Positions 37,958-49,449 of a stretch of DNA of 64,000 nt are shown piece after piece. The stretch's first letter is position 1. Each line of letters starts with the position of its first letter. Below the pieces are notes generated by a model that saw only the letters and a list, made by a program, of their open reading frames with translations, ran no database searches and was not told where the DNA came from. A program made the translations under genes and the position numbers. Location: NCBI RefSeq assembly GCF_022539665.2, contig NC_081339.1:7313367-7377366 (forward strand). The letters run 5' to 3'. Origin of the DNA: Daphnia carinata. Lineage: Eukaryota; Arthropoda; Branchiopoda; Diplostraca; Daphniidae.

Positions 37958-38730
37958 ATGACCACTCTACTAGCTTTGACCTGTTTCCTTGTGTTAACTG
38001 GAGAAAGCCTGGCAGTCCCTGTCGAACAAACTCAGGGTGTGAATTTATTCTCAGCTCTAAGAATGAATTTCCCGCTGTTTAGTTACACGACACAAACTTC
38101 TACGTTGACCGAGACTCAAGTTACAACGCAATGGCTCCCTTCTGTTGTCTGTGCCAGACTCGTCAACGTCACTGGACCGTAATTATTTTAAACTATAGTC
38201 AATGTATCGATTAAGTGTTAATCATGAATTTTCATTAGTTGCCGACTTCAACCGAGAGGCCAAGACGAAAACGGGCGTATCTTCCAAATGGAACAGCCTG
38301 AAGTACTCACATTTGACGATGAGATGGGTGAAGCTGATGCTCTCGTACAATTGCAGCCCACAGTCACGTTAAAGTACGACCTTGTTTCAAACTAATTGAA
38401 TGTTCATATTGATTTATGTTATTCGTTTATAGAGTGGAACCGACAGCCATGCCGGATAACCTAGAAGCGAATTCAAACATGAGATTGGAAGCTTCCTGGG
38501 CTGATCCAGCACATAAGGACGATGGTGTTAGCGGCCAAAGTAGTACAGGTTTAACTGATTCCATCAGAGCATTCTTCAATGTGGTACAAATCGAAAGGAC
38601 GACAGTGACGGTGCAAACAACTACATTTCTTCCAGTTACGACTAAAACTATTTTCATTATGAGATGCACTCCACTGCCTTTTACCGTTGCCATTTGTTCA
38701 CGCGGACCAAAAGGTCCGAGACGGGACTAA
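37958..38730 (+). CDS. Secreted protein with two Thr-rich/Cys motifs, third member
   Basis: Exons 37958-38178, 38239-38373 and 38433-38730, 217 residues. A signal peptide (MTTLLALTCFLVLTGESLA) is followed by two Thr-rich/Cys motifs. Copy 1: YTTQTSTLTETQVTTQWLPS, then VVC and a second Cys in GPCR. Copy 2: RTTVTVQTTTFLPVTT, then RCTP and AIC near the C terminus. This is the same layout as the genes at 10818 and 12298, about 25 kb away, so all three look like one family even though the linking sequence has little in common. The tail is basic (RGPKGPRRD). An in-frame Met-like reading upstream (37934) has no ATG. AATAAA lies at 38875-38880. No named family recognised; function unknown. Confidence 0.78.
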
Positions 38731-41700
38731 GCATAGCCATGTAAACAATTGAAATTATTTCATAAAAGAGTGAGCCTCTTTTTTTAGTGAAAGCCCCAAT
38801 CAGCACATCCGTCCATCATTCAATTTAATTATTTATTGAAAAACTCAAAACTCTGTATATTTTCCTTAACGTGAAATAAAAATGTAGTTCCAAATTTTCG
38901 TTTATAACGGTATATCGATAGTTATCAGATGTATGAAATAAATACGCCCATCAAGTGACGTGCCCTAGGTCAGTGATCCTTCTTTATTCTTTCATGCTTT
39001 CCCTTTCAACTTTGACTGAAGTGAACATTTGCAGACAATACTAATAACAGGTAGTTTTTTTCTTGACCTAGGTTCACCTATTTCCGTGTTTGTTGACCTT
39101 TTTCTCATAGTAAAAATGACTTGTATCACGAAATAGCGGGTTTTGTTAATGGCTTTTTAGCCAAGTGGATCGTATTCCCAGATGTGCACAGGTGTCCATA
39201 CCACACCCTGCGTCTACCTACGATTCTTGTAATGGAACAACAAAGAATTAGACGGCCTACTTTTGAGCGCGTCAACCTTGTTTATCTTACTTTAAATCGA
39301 TTGTGATATGTTCTTATTAGATCAATTTCGCAAGATTTTGGCCTTCAATTTTTTGTTACCCTGACTCCTTCCATGGGTTTCTCAGGAAATCGTTATATCC
39401 TTTCTGCAGTGGGGATGGTACGCATTTTGTTTTACCGCACGTGGCGTTACATAACCACTGCAATCTTTTTCATTTCCTTACTCTGCCTCTGTTTAAAGAT
39501 TACCTGTCGCAGGGCTAGACTGTAGCAATTTCTTTCAGTTTTAGCGTGGTCTTGTCAGTGGTTAGATCTAGAACTGTGCGTCTAGTAAATGTCAAGTGGG
39601 ACATCATTTATGTGTTTCCAAAGTGTTGCAAACATTCAAGTGATTATCTCGAATTATAATTAACCTATTGAACGTACGTCACTCGTTCTTGCAATTAACT
39701 GTTCTTTCTGATGAGTCATTGATTTTTGGTGGAGAATGGCGGTTGGATTCCATCTTGGCAAACATCTCACGACCAGAGTTAAGCCAAGTGATGAAATTGG
39801 GATGAGGCATGGTGAAGCAACCAGTACCGTTTTTCCCGTGTTTTGGCATATGATGCTGAGTACACCGTTAGTCTTCATGAGCGTGAAGTGCAACTTGATT
39901 TTCTAATTAAGTCCTTCACGGGAATTTCCATTGTCCTATCGAGTTGTTTCAGTCATGTTATCTTATCAGCATAGGAAACGTCGTGTTGAAATTCTGCTAC
40001 TTCCTCGTATCAAATCCAGCCCTCAGTTTGAAATCCATCACGTGAGTTTGCCCGCATTTAAAAGATGAATTATTATTTTTAGAGTATTTAAATTGCATAT
40101 TTTCGCACGTAACGGACTGTGATGGCTTCGATAAACCTATTGCGCTTGCCTTGCGGAAGGCAAATCACTCACGTTTGTTTGCGTGAATGGAAGTATTTGA
40201 TGTTACGGTATCCGTTTTTCACCAAAATTTGATATTTGAAATCTTAACGCGTTTCCATTTTACTGAACGAATAAATTAAAATTGTTTGAAAAAAGTAAAT
40301 GAAATTATGTAACTAAAATTTTGATTGTATAAAAACGCCATGCAATAAATGTTGCCTAGCTAAGTGCTCAAAAGTCGTTCTTCACGTTAAAATTTGCATG
40401 ATGCTTGTGGCCAGACAACAAACGTTACATCTCGGAAACTGGAATTTAAGATAATTTTCAAATTGATACTGTTGATAATTGTTGCTTTCACATATTTATT
40501 AAATGATATTGCAGTATTACTAATGGGCTCCTCCCTACCGTCGTTAAAAGCACACATTTCGTTGACGTTAATTGTTTGTTGCAAAGAAACGTAATATCAA
40601 ACCTTGTTAACCTACAGTCAAAGGTAGTTAATTCCTTCGTCAAAGACTTGATTTTAAGGAGCTGTTGGCAAATGGAGAGGTAATTCAGATTGATTGATCG
40701 TTTTTAAAGTTAGCGGTATCGTGTCCGGTAACGTTTAATTCTGCAGTCAGAACGTTCCGCATCATTTTCTAGTAAAATTAGGCCAACAGGTAATGGATTT
40801 GAACCTATCCAACTTTACTTAGATGCTTTCAGGTTTGAAAGAGAATTGCTACAAGAGAAATTAAAAAAATTACATTTGCAACTGAGAAGCCGTTGGACAC
40901 GTCGTAACGAGTACCCAATGGCAATTTTTATGTTAAAATTGAACAATCAAAATATGTTGCGTCCAATTCAAGCAGCACTTCGTGTGATGTAACTCATAAG
41001 TCATTTGCATGTATGATGTTCCGTAGCCGGACAAGGGTTTTCATCCATTGAGTAAAAATATTCAAAGTGCCCATCACAATTATAGTCTAGTCTTTCCGGA
41101 AAAGTACAATGACTGGTTATAGAAAAAAGAACAACAAACATCTAAATTCAAAAGAATCTTTCTTGCGGGCTTAATGCTTAAAGAAATGGATACCGCTCGA
41201 ATATCCTTTTTATTCAAATAGGCTACAAAATTACACGATTCAATCTAGAAATTTTTTTTTTTGAACTGCGCTGTGCGCATCATCTGTGTGCCGAATATTA
41301 TTTTAACTTTCACGAACGACATTTTAACTTTTCCGAATCAACTAGATGATAATTCAGCAATGCAAACTATACTGCAAGGAAATCATGTATTAAAAGATGA
41401 TCTTCAATCGCCCTAGGTCTGTCTGATGCAAAACAAAAACTTTGCGTGCGTGATGGGATACCCCATGTTTTGAAGAAGGGAGGCTCAGAACACCGTCGAG
41501 GGTCCTTGTTAATTATAATTTCGATTCCGAACTTATTATATTCTGTTTTTGTTTTTTTATATACGATTCGCCCGTGAAACAATATGGAATAAAGAAAATG
41601 ATCATCATTATGCAGGATCATGGTTCCCTGCTACGATTTTTGTTGTAAGGGGTGGGCCAGCTGGATGATTGATGAGCATATTGCGGGAGTTCACAAATAA

Positions 41701-43151
41701 ATTTCCAATTACACTGTCTGTCTGGGTCGTTCTTACCTCGTCTGATTGTGGAAGTTGTGCATCCATTCCTGTTTCTTATCTGCTAAGGTGATGCAATCCA
41801 CGTTCATGAAAATACGGTCATCTATTAATATCGTGTGTGTAAAGACAACGTATATTACGTATGGTTAAAATGCTACCTTCTTTGTACCCTTTGTGTTAAT
41901 GGTTTATAGTCTGTTTTTGTGTGTTTCCAGGTAGGCTGTGAATTATGTTTTGTGGATTATGGTAAATGCATTAAGACGATTTTTTTGGTATTTCTTTCTT
42001 TTGTTAACAATAAGAGCAGCGTACAGAATTTGTTTTAGGTATTTCAACATTACAGCGGCATTCATAAACACTCTAGGCACATTGGGATGTGTTAACCTGT
42101 TTTCTCATTTCGATTTTTGTGCTAGCGTACACCGCAAGAATTATGCGCGTGCTATAGACTCAAAATGACCAAACCTGTTAGGTGAGTTTTTTTATGTGCA
42201 CGTTTTCCCTTTAGGGTACCATATCACGGTCAACGACATTGTTCAAATGAATAGGAAGGGTCAAGAGATAGAAATCACATTAGAAAATGTAGAGTTACGA
42301 ATAGCTATTGGCTATAAAGAGTTCAAAAAATGAAAACTGGTAATTGATATATTTCGTGACGAGCACCCCGTATAATTTTTGCATCATTTTCTGTACATCT
42401 AACAGAAATCTGATACCATTCATAGGAAGATTCTAAACGCGAAAACTCATGCATGACCTGTGAATTTGTGGACCGTCATACAGGTACTATTGATAAACAA
42501 ATAAAATTAAGAATGAAGAAAATAAAATAATAATAATCTCGTTTCCTATATGCGTATCGAAAGGATTGCGCTCGAAGAAGAGTGTTTCTTGAAATATCAC
42601 GGAAGACGCCTACAGTGCGTTCGTGTTAAGCATTCCTCATGTTTTTCTTACGATTTTTATTTTTGAAATTGCATGTGAATGAATAGTCCGGTTTTCATTT
42701 TATGTGTTTTTAATTTCCTTGCGTTATTACGTAAGAAAATAGGAGCGGACGTTGAACTATGTCACGGTAAAACCGGTTTGACTACAAGTCTGGCCATTGG
42801 TAAAGTTCGACCCTAAAAGCAATTGCAGAACCCGGAACCGAAAAGAAAGGTTTTGATTCATTCTAATTTTGGAATTAGTTCACTAAGAACAATAACTATT
42901 TCCCAATGTCCCAATTCGTTTTACTCACAGAAGAATGTCCTTTTCGTCACATCCAGTGTGTCAGTGAATGATCGACTGATGATTACAGCTACTGATGCCC
43001 CAAAATGAAGCGCATTTAAAAAGGAAAAAGAAAACACGCAAAAAGAAAATTGAGAAATAAAAATTCGTAGGGAGGCAAAACACCTGCAAACAAAAGGCAA
43101 AAAAAAATGCATGTGTACAGATCCAATGATTATGTATCCTCTCCCCCTACC
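38731..43151. other. 4.4-kb intergenic region, no gene seen
   Basis: Starts with the 3' UTR and AATAAA (38875-38880) of the preceding gene. The remainder is AT-rich with short open frames on both strands (the longest about 84 codons near 41.4 kb). None shows domains, signal peptides or matched splice sites. Nothing supports a gene or a recognisable transposon here. Confidence 0.55.
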
Positions 43152-43190
43152 TATATAAGCAGGGCGGTCCGTCGGTAGCGGTTAGTTCAC
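43152..43190 (+). promoter_or_regulatory. TATA promoter
   Basis: TATATAAG at 43152-43159 upstream of a likely start near 43184 (GTTAGTTC). Translation begins at 43271. Confidence 0.6.
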
Positions 43191-43270
43191 TTGCATCCTT
43201 CCTCTGCGATCCTACTAGCGAATTCGACTGTAGACAGCTACCGACTTCCATTCCATATCCTCATCAGAAA

Positions 43271-44478
43271 ATGGCGACTCCGAAGTTCGGACCTGTTTCA
43301 TTGTTAATGGTAATATCTTTAAATTGTTTGAAATTATTTCGATGTTCAGACTTAGAATAATGCAATTCTTTCTTATGTAAATGCTATTCTAGATTGTTGC
43401 GGCTAGCTACCTGATGGTATCTGCTGCCGAAGAGGAACTGCCTGCTTCGACGGCCCGCCAATCCAAACAGATTTTATTGGTACCTTCAATGACGCCTGCG
43501 AACACTTTCCCATTAGGTCTTTACGCTAGGGCTCCTTTGCCCTATCAGTTTTTGATGCCACAACAAGACCCTCTCCTCCGCACCGATCTGATTGACGAAG
43601 AACCAAAAGCATTTGGATGGCCCTACAATATGCCTTCGGTTTCATCAGGTGAGATAATCAAATTAGACCCACCACGGGTTCTCTTACGCTCGCAGAACGT
43701 GAGTCGTAATTCAATTCTTCCCGTTTATTCAGGCTCCGTAGATGATGATGAACAGGTGCCTTCATGGAGGGGTTACGACTCAGTTGCTGATCACGGTGGA
43801 CTAAAGTGGTGGAAAAAACGATTCAACAGACAAGCACTCATTTCCTTGACTCCATCAGCACTTGGTAAGCTATGATTTGCCTTCAGAGCAATTGTTTATC
43901 AAATTTGATACTGATACTAGTTAATACGCTTCGTTAATTATTATTTTTTCACCTTATGTTAGAATGCCTTACGACTAATATTGCCACCGATGGACTCGGA
44001 CCGTGCAAGAGAGCATCGCAAGCCAATCATGGAACCATCGAAATCAAATTCCCCGAACCTGAACAGACAGCCGTCATTGGAATCACGGCCAACTCACCGG
44101 TCAACACCCGGGTCATGCTGCTTTGTACTGTCCTAACAGACATGGCTGTTTTTACGGTAAATATCTTACGCACATTCTGGAATTTAGAAGTAAAACTTTA
44201 CGAGCAGCTATTGTATCATTCAAGTATCGCATCCGTTTTGTTCGCTTGCCATGGTGGATATGCGTGTTTTTGAGCCCTACTCTTTTGCGAAAGCGTCCTG
44301 TATTTAATGTTTTTATCTTCTTGCTTGGTTTTAGCAAACCGGTAAGATTGGGGCCGTGTCGGACACACCTAGAACCGAAATGGGATACATGCAAATTATT
44401 GCAACTAGCACAGCAGCAAACGCTGTCTTGAAATGCCATTGGACATCATATCGCCATTACACCGCCACATACCCATAA
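43271..44478 (+). CDS. Secreted protein of unknown family
   Basis: Not recognised. Exons 43271-43309, 43393-43864, 43963-44156 and 44335-44478, 282 residues. The signal peptide is split by the first intron (MATPKFGPVSLLM, then IVAASYLMVSA). The middle is Pro-rich with Tyr/Phe (LPYQFLMPQQDPLL). A WWKKRF basic patch at about residue 156 could be a processing site. The C-terminal part has four cysteines and alternating hydrophobic residues with Thr (IGITANSPVNTRVMLLC, IATSTAANAVLKC), suggesting a beta-rich extracellular domain. Within exon 2, a CAG|GTGAGA donor at 43649 and a TTATTCAG acceptor ending at 43732 define an 84-nt segment with no stop, in phase. It looks like a genuine or alternative intron, giving 254 residues if removed. 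The Thr-rich C-terminal part loosely recalls the Thr-rich/Cys family, but I cannot align it confidently. Confidence 0.75.
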
Positions 44479-44966
44479 AGGTCTTGTACCTTTAACAGAT
44501 GCATTTAGCCAATCATGACACGTATTCCTGTACCCATCCCTACCGTTAAAGGTCGTCATTAATTCGTCGATGCACCACAGACTACATATCTCGATGTGAC
44601 GATCTGTAGTATTTATTTCGTTTCCTTAAAACGGACTGATTTTAGTTCAATTACAATACAAATATCTGCAAACTCCTTTCGAATTAAGCATGAAACACAA
44701 TATGCAACTTGTTCGCTGCCAATGCCAACAGTCAATACGCGATACGTTGAGGCAGTTCAGGTTTGGTATCCGTGATTATTGCAATATGGTCAGCACAGAG
44801 AATTAAACATTACGCCTCCTAGAAAAGGAGTTAACAGTAATTAAAACCTTGAGCAAGATTACATCAATGAATTATTTATGTGTTGCATGTCTTCACGATA
44901 GAGACCGTTGCTGATTTTAATATAATAGTATCAAGCTGGTGCACCAAATCGGCAGCTGATCGTGTT
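44479..44966. other. Spacer between convergent genes
   Basis: About 490 nt holding two 3' UTRs; no further gene seen. Confidence 0.6.
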
Positions 44967-46652
44967 CTACATGTTTTGACTTTGACTAGGCTTTTCTTTC
45001 TTTGTTGTGGCACAGCTTTTCTTTTCACAAGCTAGATTGGTGAGTTCCACCCTGGAGGTCTTTCTGACCCGAGCTGACTTCTTTAATATTGACGAAACAT
45101 CTTTAACGGCCCGATTCTTCGTGAGACGTCGTGACTTTGACGATTCAGCAAAGGTAAATGTTCTCTTTCTTTTTCTGTCGTTCTTGTACTGTTGTTTTGT
45201 TTCGCTTGTAGTCCTTGCTTCCTTTGAAGCAGATGAGGAAATATTAATTGCTCTTGCTTTCAACATGATTCCATGTATATGAAGTAAATGTTGCTGAACG
45301 AAAGGTGCATGAGAGCAACAGTGAAGCAAACCCTCTTGATTATTTGGAAGATGATAAGTAATTTTCACCAGCATGTAATTTGGTATCACGAAATTAGGGC
45401 TCTCATCCTCATCACGCGCTACACGATCTCTCCAAGCACAAAGCTCTTGTAGGGCGTATAATTGTTGTTTGTTGAAATTCTTGTTTTTTTGGGCCAAGTT
45501 ATTGTATGATTTCAAATATGTTTCTTTTGGTGGAACCTTATAACGCCTCAGACATATGGATCGACTATTCTTCCAAACTTCTAACATTCGTTTAACACCC
45601 GTATTTTTAGCTGTGGTCTGATTTGCTTTGGAACTTTTTAGCTCCTGACATTTTTCGAGAAATCCTTCTTTTCCTTCTTCTCTTATGGAGCTCTCAAGCT
45701 TACCACGAAGCCGGCATGAGTTAAGATCTTGCTTCAGTCTTTCATAGATGTAGATAAGGTAGTGTGTGTCTCCGCGCGCGTAGTTTAACATTTCTTTAGA
45801 CAGCGGACGGATTCGCCAATCAGCTCGCTGGTAACATTTGCTGATACGAATTTGGCAATAATGCTGTAGAAGGAAAGCCAAACCTTTTCTTTCAAACCCC
45901 AATACAGATGCTGCTTGACATGTGTCAAAAAGATTGACAACATAAATCCCAAAATCTCGTTGAAGCCACAAAACATCGTTTTCAGCTGCTTGAAATATCT
46001 ATACAATATGGCTATTAAGTATAACTTGTTGTATTATCTATTGTAGTGGCTGTTTTTAGTGATGATACCTTAAGAATTTTTGGATTGCAGAAGACCTGAT
46101 TTAATGGTTGTAGCTGATCCCACAATTTGAGAGTGTCAACGATGTAGTCTGACTTGCAAGTAGAAATTTGCATCAAACAGGTGATACCTTGATATGATCT
46201 AGAATCATGATGCTGGAAAGCAAACCAAATGTTAAGTACAAATGTATAAAGGTAATCCATGTCATTTACCAATTATGTTGGGTTACCTCTAAATCTACCG
46301 CTATTACTGTCTGCAACAAGAGATCTTGTAAAAGGTGTTCAAATCTTTCAGTGCTATCAACTATAATTAGAGGAGTTTTTGAAAGAGGAAAAAGAGGTAC
46401 GTCATTTTTCACGTCCAGAAATATCGGATCTGGTGTAAAGTTTTCCAATTCAAATTCATAAGGATGGCTGTCACGCTCTTGGAACGACAGGGGGTTTAAG
46501 GAATACGGCTTTTCCTTCAGTTTATGGAGAAATGGTTGAGGATCATTGTTAATCTTTTCTTTAAAATTCACTTGTGGTTTTTGTATATCTGCCTTGTCTT
46601 TTAATTTACTTCTTGCGTTGGAAGTAGAATTACTTTGCACAACACTGGCCAT
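44967..46652 (-). CDS. EXOSC10/Rrp6-like 3'-5' exoribonuclease lacking PMC2NT
   Basis: Three exons: 46287-46652, 46069-46212 and 44967-45998, 513 residues, much shorter than typical EXOSC10 (about 880). The start is the first ATG in the frame. It opens in the linker before the nuclease (KPQVNFKEKI, HPYEFELENFTPD). The DEDD-Y exonuclease domain follows, with AVDLEHHDSRSYQGITCLMQ (D and E), FQAAENDVLWLQ (D) and YARGDTHYLIYIY (Y and D), so catalytic residues are present. An HRDC domain follows (QLYALQELCAWRDRVARDED, IPNYMLVKITYHLP). The tail is basic and Ser-rich (RKRKRTF), likely nuclear. The N-terminal PMC2NT domain, which binds the Rrp47/C1D cofactor, is missing, and I see no upstream exon for it. 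It may be a truncated paralog or a lineage-specific short form. EXOSC10 trims rRNA and other RNAs with the nuclear exosome. Confidence 0.85.
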
Positions 46653-48515
46653 ATTGGGAGCTATGGACAGGGACAATGCTAACAAACGTCCCACGTATCA
46701 CAGGTCACATTGTTATTGTTCTGTCGAGCGTTGGACCAATGAGAGAAGAGTATTACACGTACAAAAATAGGGAGGGGGGGGGGGGGGCAAAAGGCAACAA
46801 AAAAACAAAACATTTGTCGAGAAATGGACAGACAGATTTACATCTCGTTAGAATCGGAACACACGTCCGGTTCCGGTCATTTTTAAACTTTGTCACAATC
46901 AAAGTTAAGTCATGCAGATGTCTGAAATTGGCTGTATCGTTGATAACCATCTTCCATTCTCCCCATTTTTCTGTCACACTGTTTATTGAATTTCGGCTAT
47001 TTCCGTTATATCTCGATAAAGACGTACCTGAACGACAAAGACTCGTGTCAGGTAAGGGACGTGCCTTATAAATACTAGGAAGAGCATGCATATATTTTAA
47101 ACCATCACCATAAATTACAGGGGTATGCTACTTCCAATTATCTAGGACATCGAATGATGCAGCAGATCACGTCCTGCTTCGCAAGAAACGAAGGGGGGTA
47201 AGATGTTACACAACCGACATCGAAAACCGCGCTCTTACTGAAGTGATTTTTCATGGTTAGGGATAAAAGGAATACAACTTTCTCGGGAGTCGGGACCATC
47301 AAGCAACCGCCATCAATCATCGTGCTGTCAGGCCGTGAGCCCATGGTCAGTATTCACCCTGGATCAAACGCCCTAATGAGCGCAATCTAGCGGACGTCGT
47401 CGAACCTTGGCGCGTTTTTGCTAGATGACAAGGTGAAGACACCGATTTGATTGTTAACATGTTGCAGAGATACTCGCTGAGGATTCTGAAATAAATTGGT
47501 TTCATTGAAATTCGTTAGCCGACCTGGCCAGTAAGTTAGGATTTTTTAAGGATTCATCCTACTATCCTGTAAAAATGGTAATAGCGTAGTATACTGTATA
47601 TAATCGTAACCATGTGACGTATATTGAAGATCCAATACTAGGAGCAGTTATAGAAATCATAGTAATTCAAAAGCTACAATGGATTTGTACCCAACTTCTT
47701 ATTAATGGTAGTTAATGTGCTGCATGTTCACTTCTGTGCATTGTTCCTACATGATGATGACACCAAAAATGTGCCTGTGGCTGGAAAAACCTGATGGCTA
47801 TCGCATGACTCAAATTCCCAATGACCTTTGGGTTCATCTACAATCGTAATCAATACAGAAAATGATCCATTTTAGGTCATATAATGTAGGATATCTTCAG
47901 TAAAAACTTGCGACTTATTGTTCAGGTAGCTAAAATATGCCCATTGCAGAAGACAAAATCGGCAAATTGAAGAGAGGATGTAAAGGGAAAACAAATGACT
48001 GTATGCTACACCAGGATGGAAAATTTGATTGCTCAGCTGGAATTTCCCAAAAATACTAGAAAAAATTATCATCTTATTCAGAACACATGGAAAATGGGCA
48101 GACATCATACTTCAAAATGTTGAAAAAGGTAAATCATTAGAACATCGGTTTAACATACCAAATTATTATCTATTACCTGAGGTACGTTGTTGATTATCGT
48201 TTTATATTCTCAGTTCCCTAACAAAACGCACATCGCGTTTGCCCATTATATAAACAACACGGTTGATCTCGTATGATCGAAAAAAAAAATACGAAAACCA
48301 AAGACAGTCGTAGTGCAATACCACCAACTGGACAAGCAATAATCTGTGATTTGGATTGAACTCAGATTTCCATAGCGGATACGGTTTCAGGATCAAAGGT
48401 TTTTTCAACATTACAGTGATGTAAACTGTAAATACGCCTACAACGCGTTCGTCAATTCTCAACCGTTTTGTGGCGACCAGTATCTGAATAGTTTTAATTG
48501 GTACGCGTTCATAAA
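46653..48515. other. 1.9-kb intergenic region, no gene seen
   Basis: Contains the presumed EXOSC10-like promoter with a CCAAT element near 46735 and a 14-G run at 46774-46787. Open frames such as the minus-strand 46753-47091 look like low-complexity reading, not a missing PMC2NT exon. Confidence 0.55.
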
Positions 48516-49449
48516 ATGGCGGAGTCTTTACTTACTCTCCTAATGGCCAACCTTCTACAGTTATCATTATTTCTTTTCTCTTTCACTAGTGAAGACTTAT
48601 CTCGTTACCCAATGGAAGAGCGATTTTCACCAGAAAATTTTGATCCATCAATTCAATCTTCATTGATCATCAATAATGATTCACCAATGTAAGATTTCTG
48701 CATTTCACACAATATTTCGTTTTGGAAAGTGATCAATAGTTATTCAAATAGATTTGGCTGCGTTTCGTGGAACGAAAAATACCATGTACCTGACGGACAA
48801 TGTTACGAAGTGATGACAAAAGGACCGTGCAAAAACAACCAACTCTTTTATGCAGACCCTGAAGTTGAAAATGATGGAATCTGTGATTGTGATAGCAGTC
48901 TGTTGCTGTATTCAGTTGAAACTCAAGAATGTTATCAACAAAACACCCAGGTTTGAGAGGCAGAAATTTTCCGTGATTAATATTTAAATAATTTGTTAAA
49001 TTGATGTGTTATGCACTGATCAGGGACCCTGTAAAAATGGAGAATGGTTTGCATTACCCGATGGAATGACTGTGCCGATTTGCCAGCCACTTCCTGACGG
49101 ATGTTTGGCCAACGGCTTCTACGTTTTCTGGAGTGCTGATTATGAAGGATCAACGGAAACGAGTGACAATCAATGTTGGGAGTTAGGGACGCAAGGTCCT
49201 TGCCCTCAAGGGGAAACGTTGGAGCGTTACATCACAAATCACATCGGATGTCAACCAAGTGTTTTAAATAGGGTTCCTAGACCTCATAATGCCTTAGACA
49301 ATTTGATTACCAATGAGGATCCGCAGGATGAAAAAGCCGATCGTAGATCTGCAGGCAGATCGGTTGCAGTAGCTGGGTTAAGACCTTGCGGTCCCGGAAG
49401 CCGCCGATCCCAGAATGGAAAATGTCGAGTGAATTTAAGTCAAGGATAA
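48516..49449 (+). CDS. Secreted DUF4789-type cysteine-rich protein
   Basis: Exons 48516-48688, 48752-48950 and 49024-49449, 265 residues. A hydrophobic N terminus (MAESLLTLLMANLLQLSLFLF) acts as signal peptide. The body has three repeats of a GPC-containing unit (TKGPCKNNQLFY, QGPCKNGEWFAL, TQGPCPQGETLE). Each is preceded by a GQCYE- or NQCWE-like element, and regular Cys spacing follows; this fits the arthropod DUF4789 family. Exon 3 continues the frame directly after the intron because the second GPC is split from its upstream half. The C terminus contains a Gly/Arg/Ser-rich stretch and a final Cys pair (RPCGPGSRRSQNGKC). The molecular function of the family is not known to me; an extracellular role is inferred. 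Confidence 0.8.

Noticed and set aside
46753-47091. Minus-strand open frame tested as a missing PMC2NT exon of the EXOSC10-like gene
   Set aside because: Sequence lacks PMC2NT-like helices or motifs and includes translated homopolymer (Pro run from poly-G).
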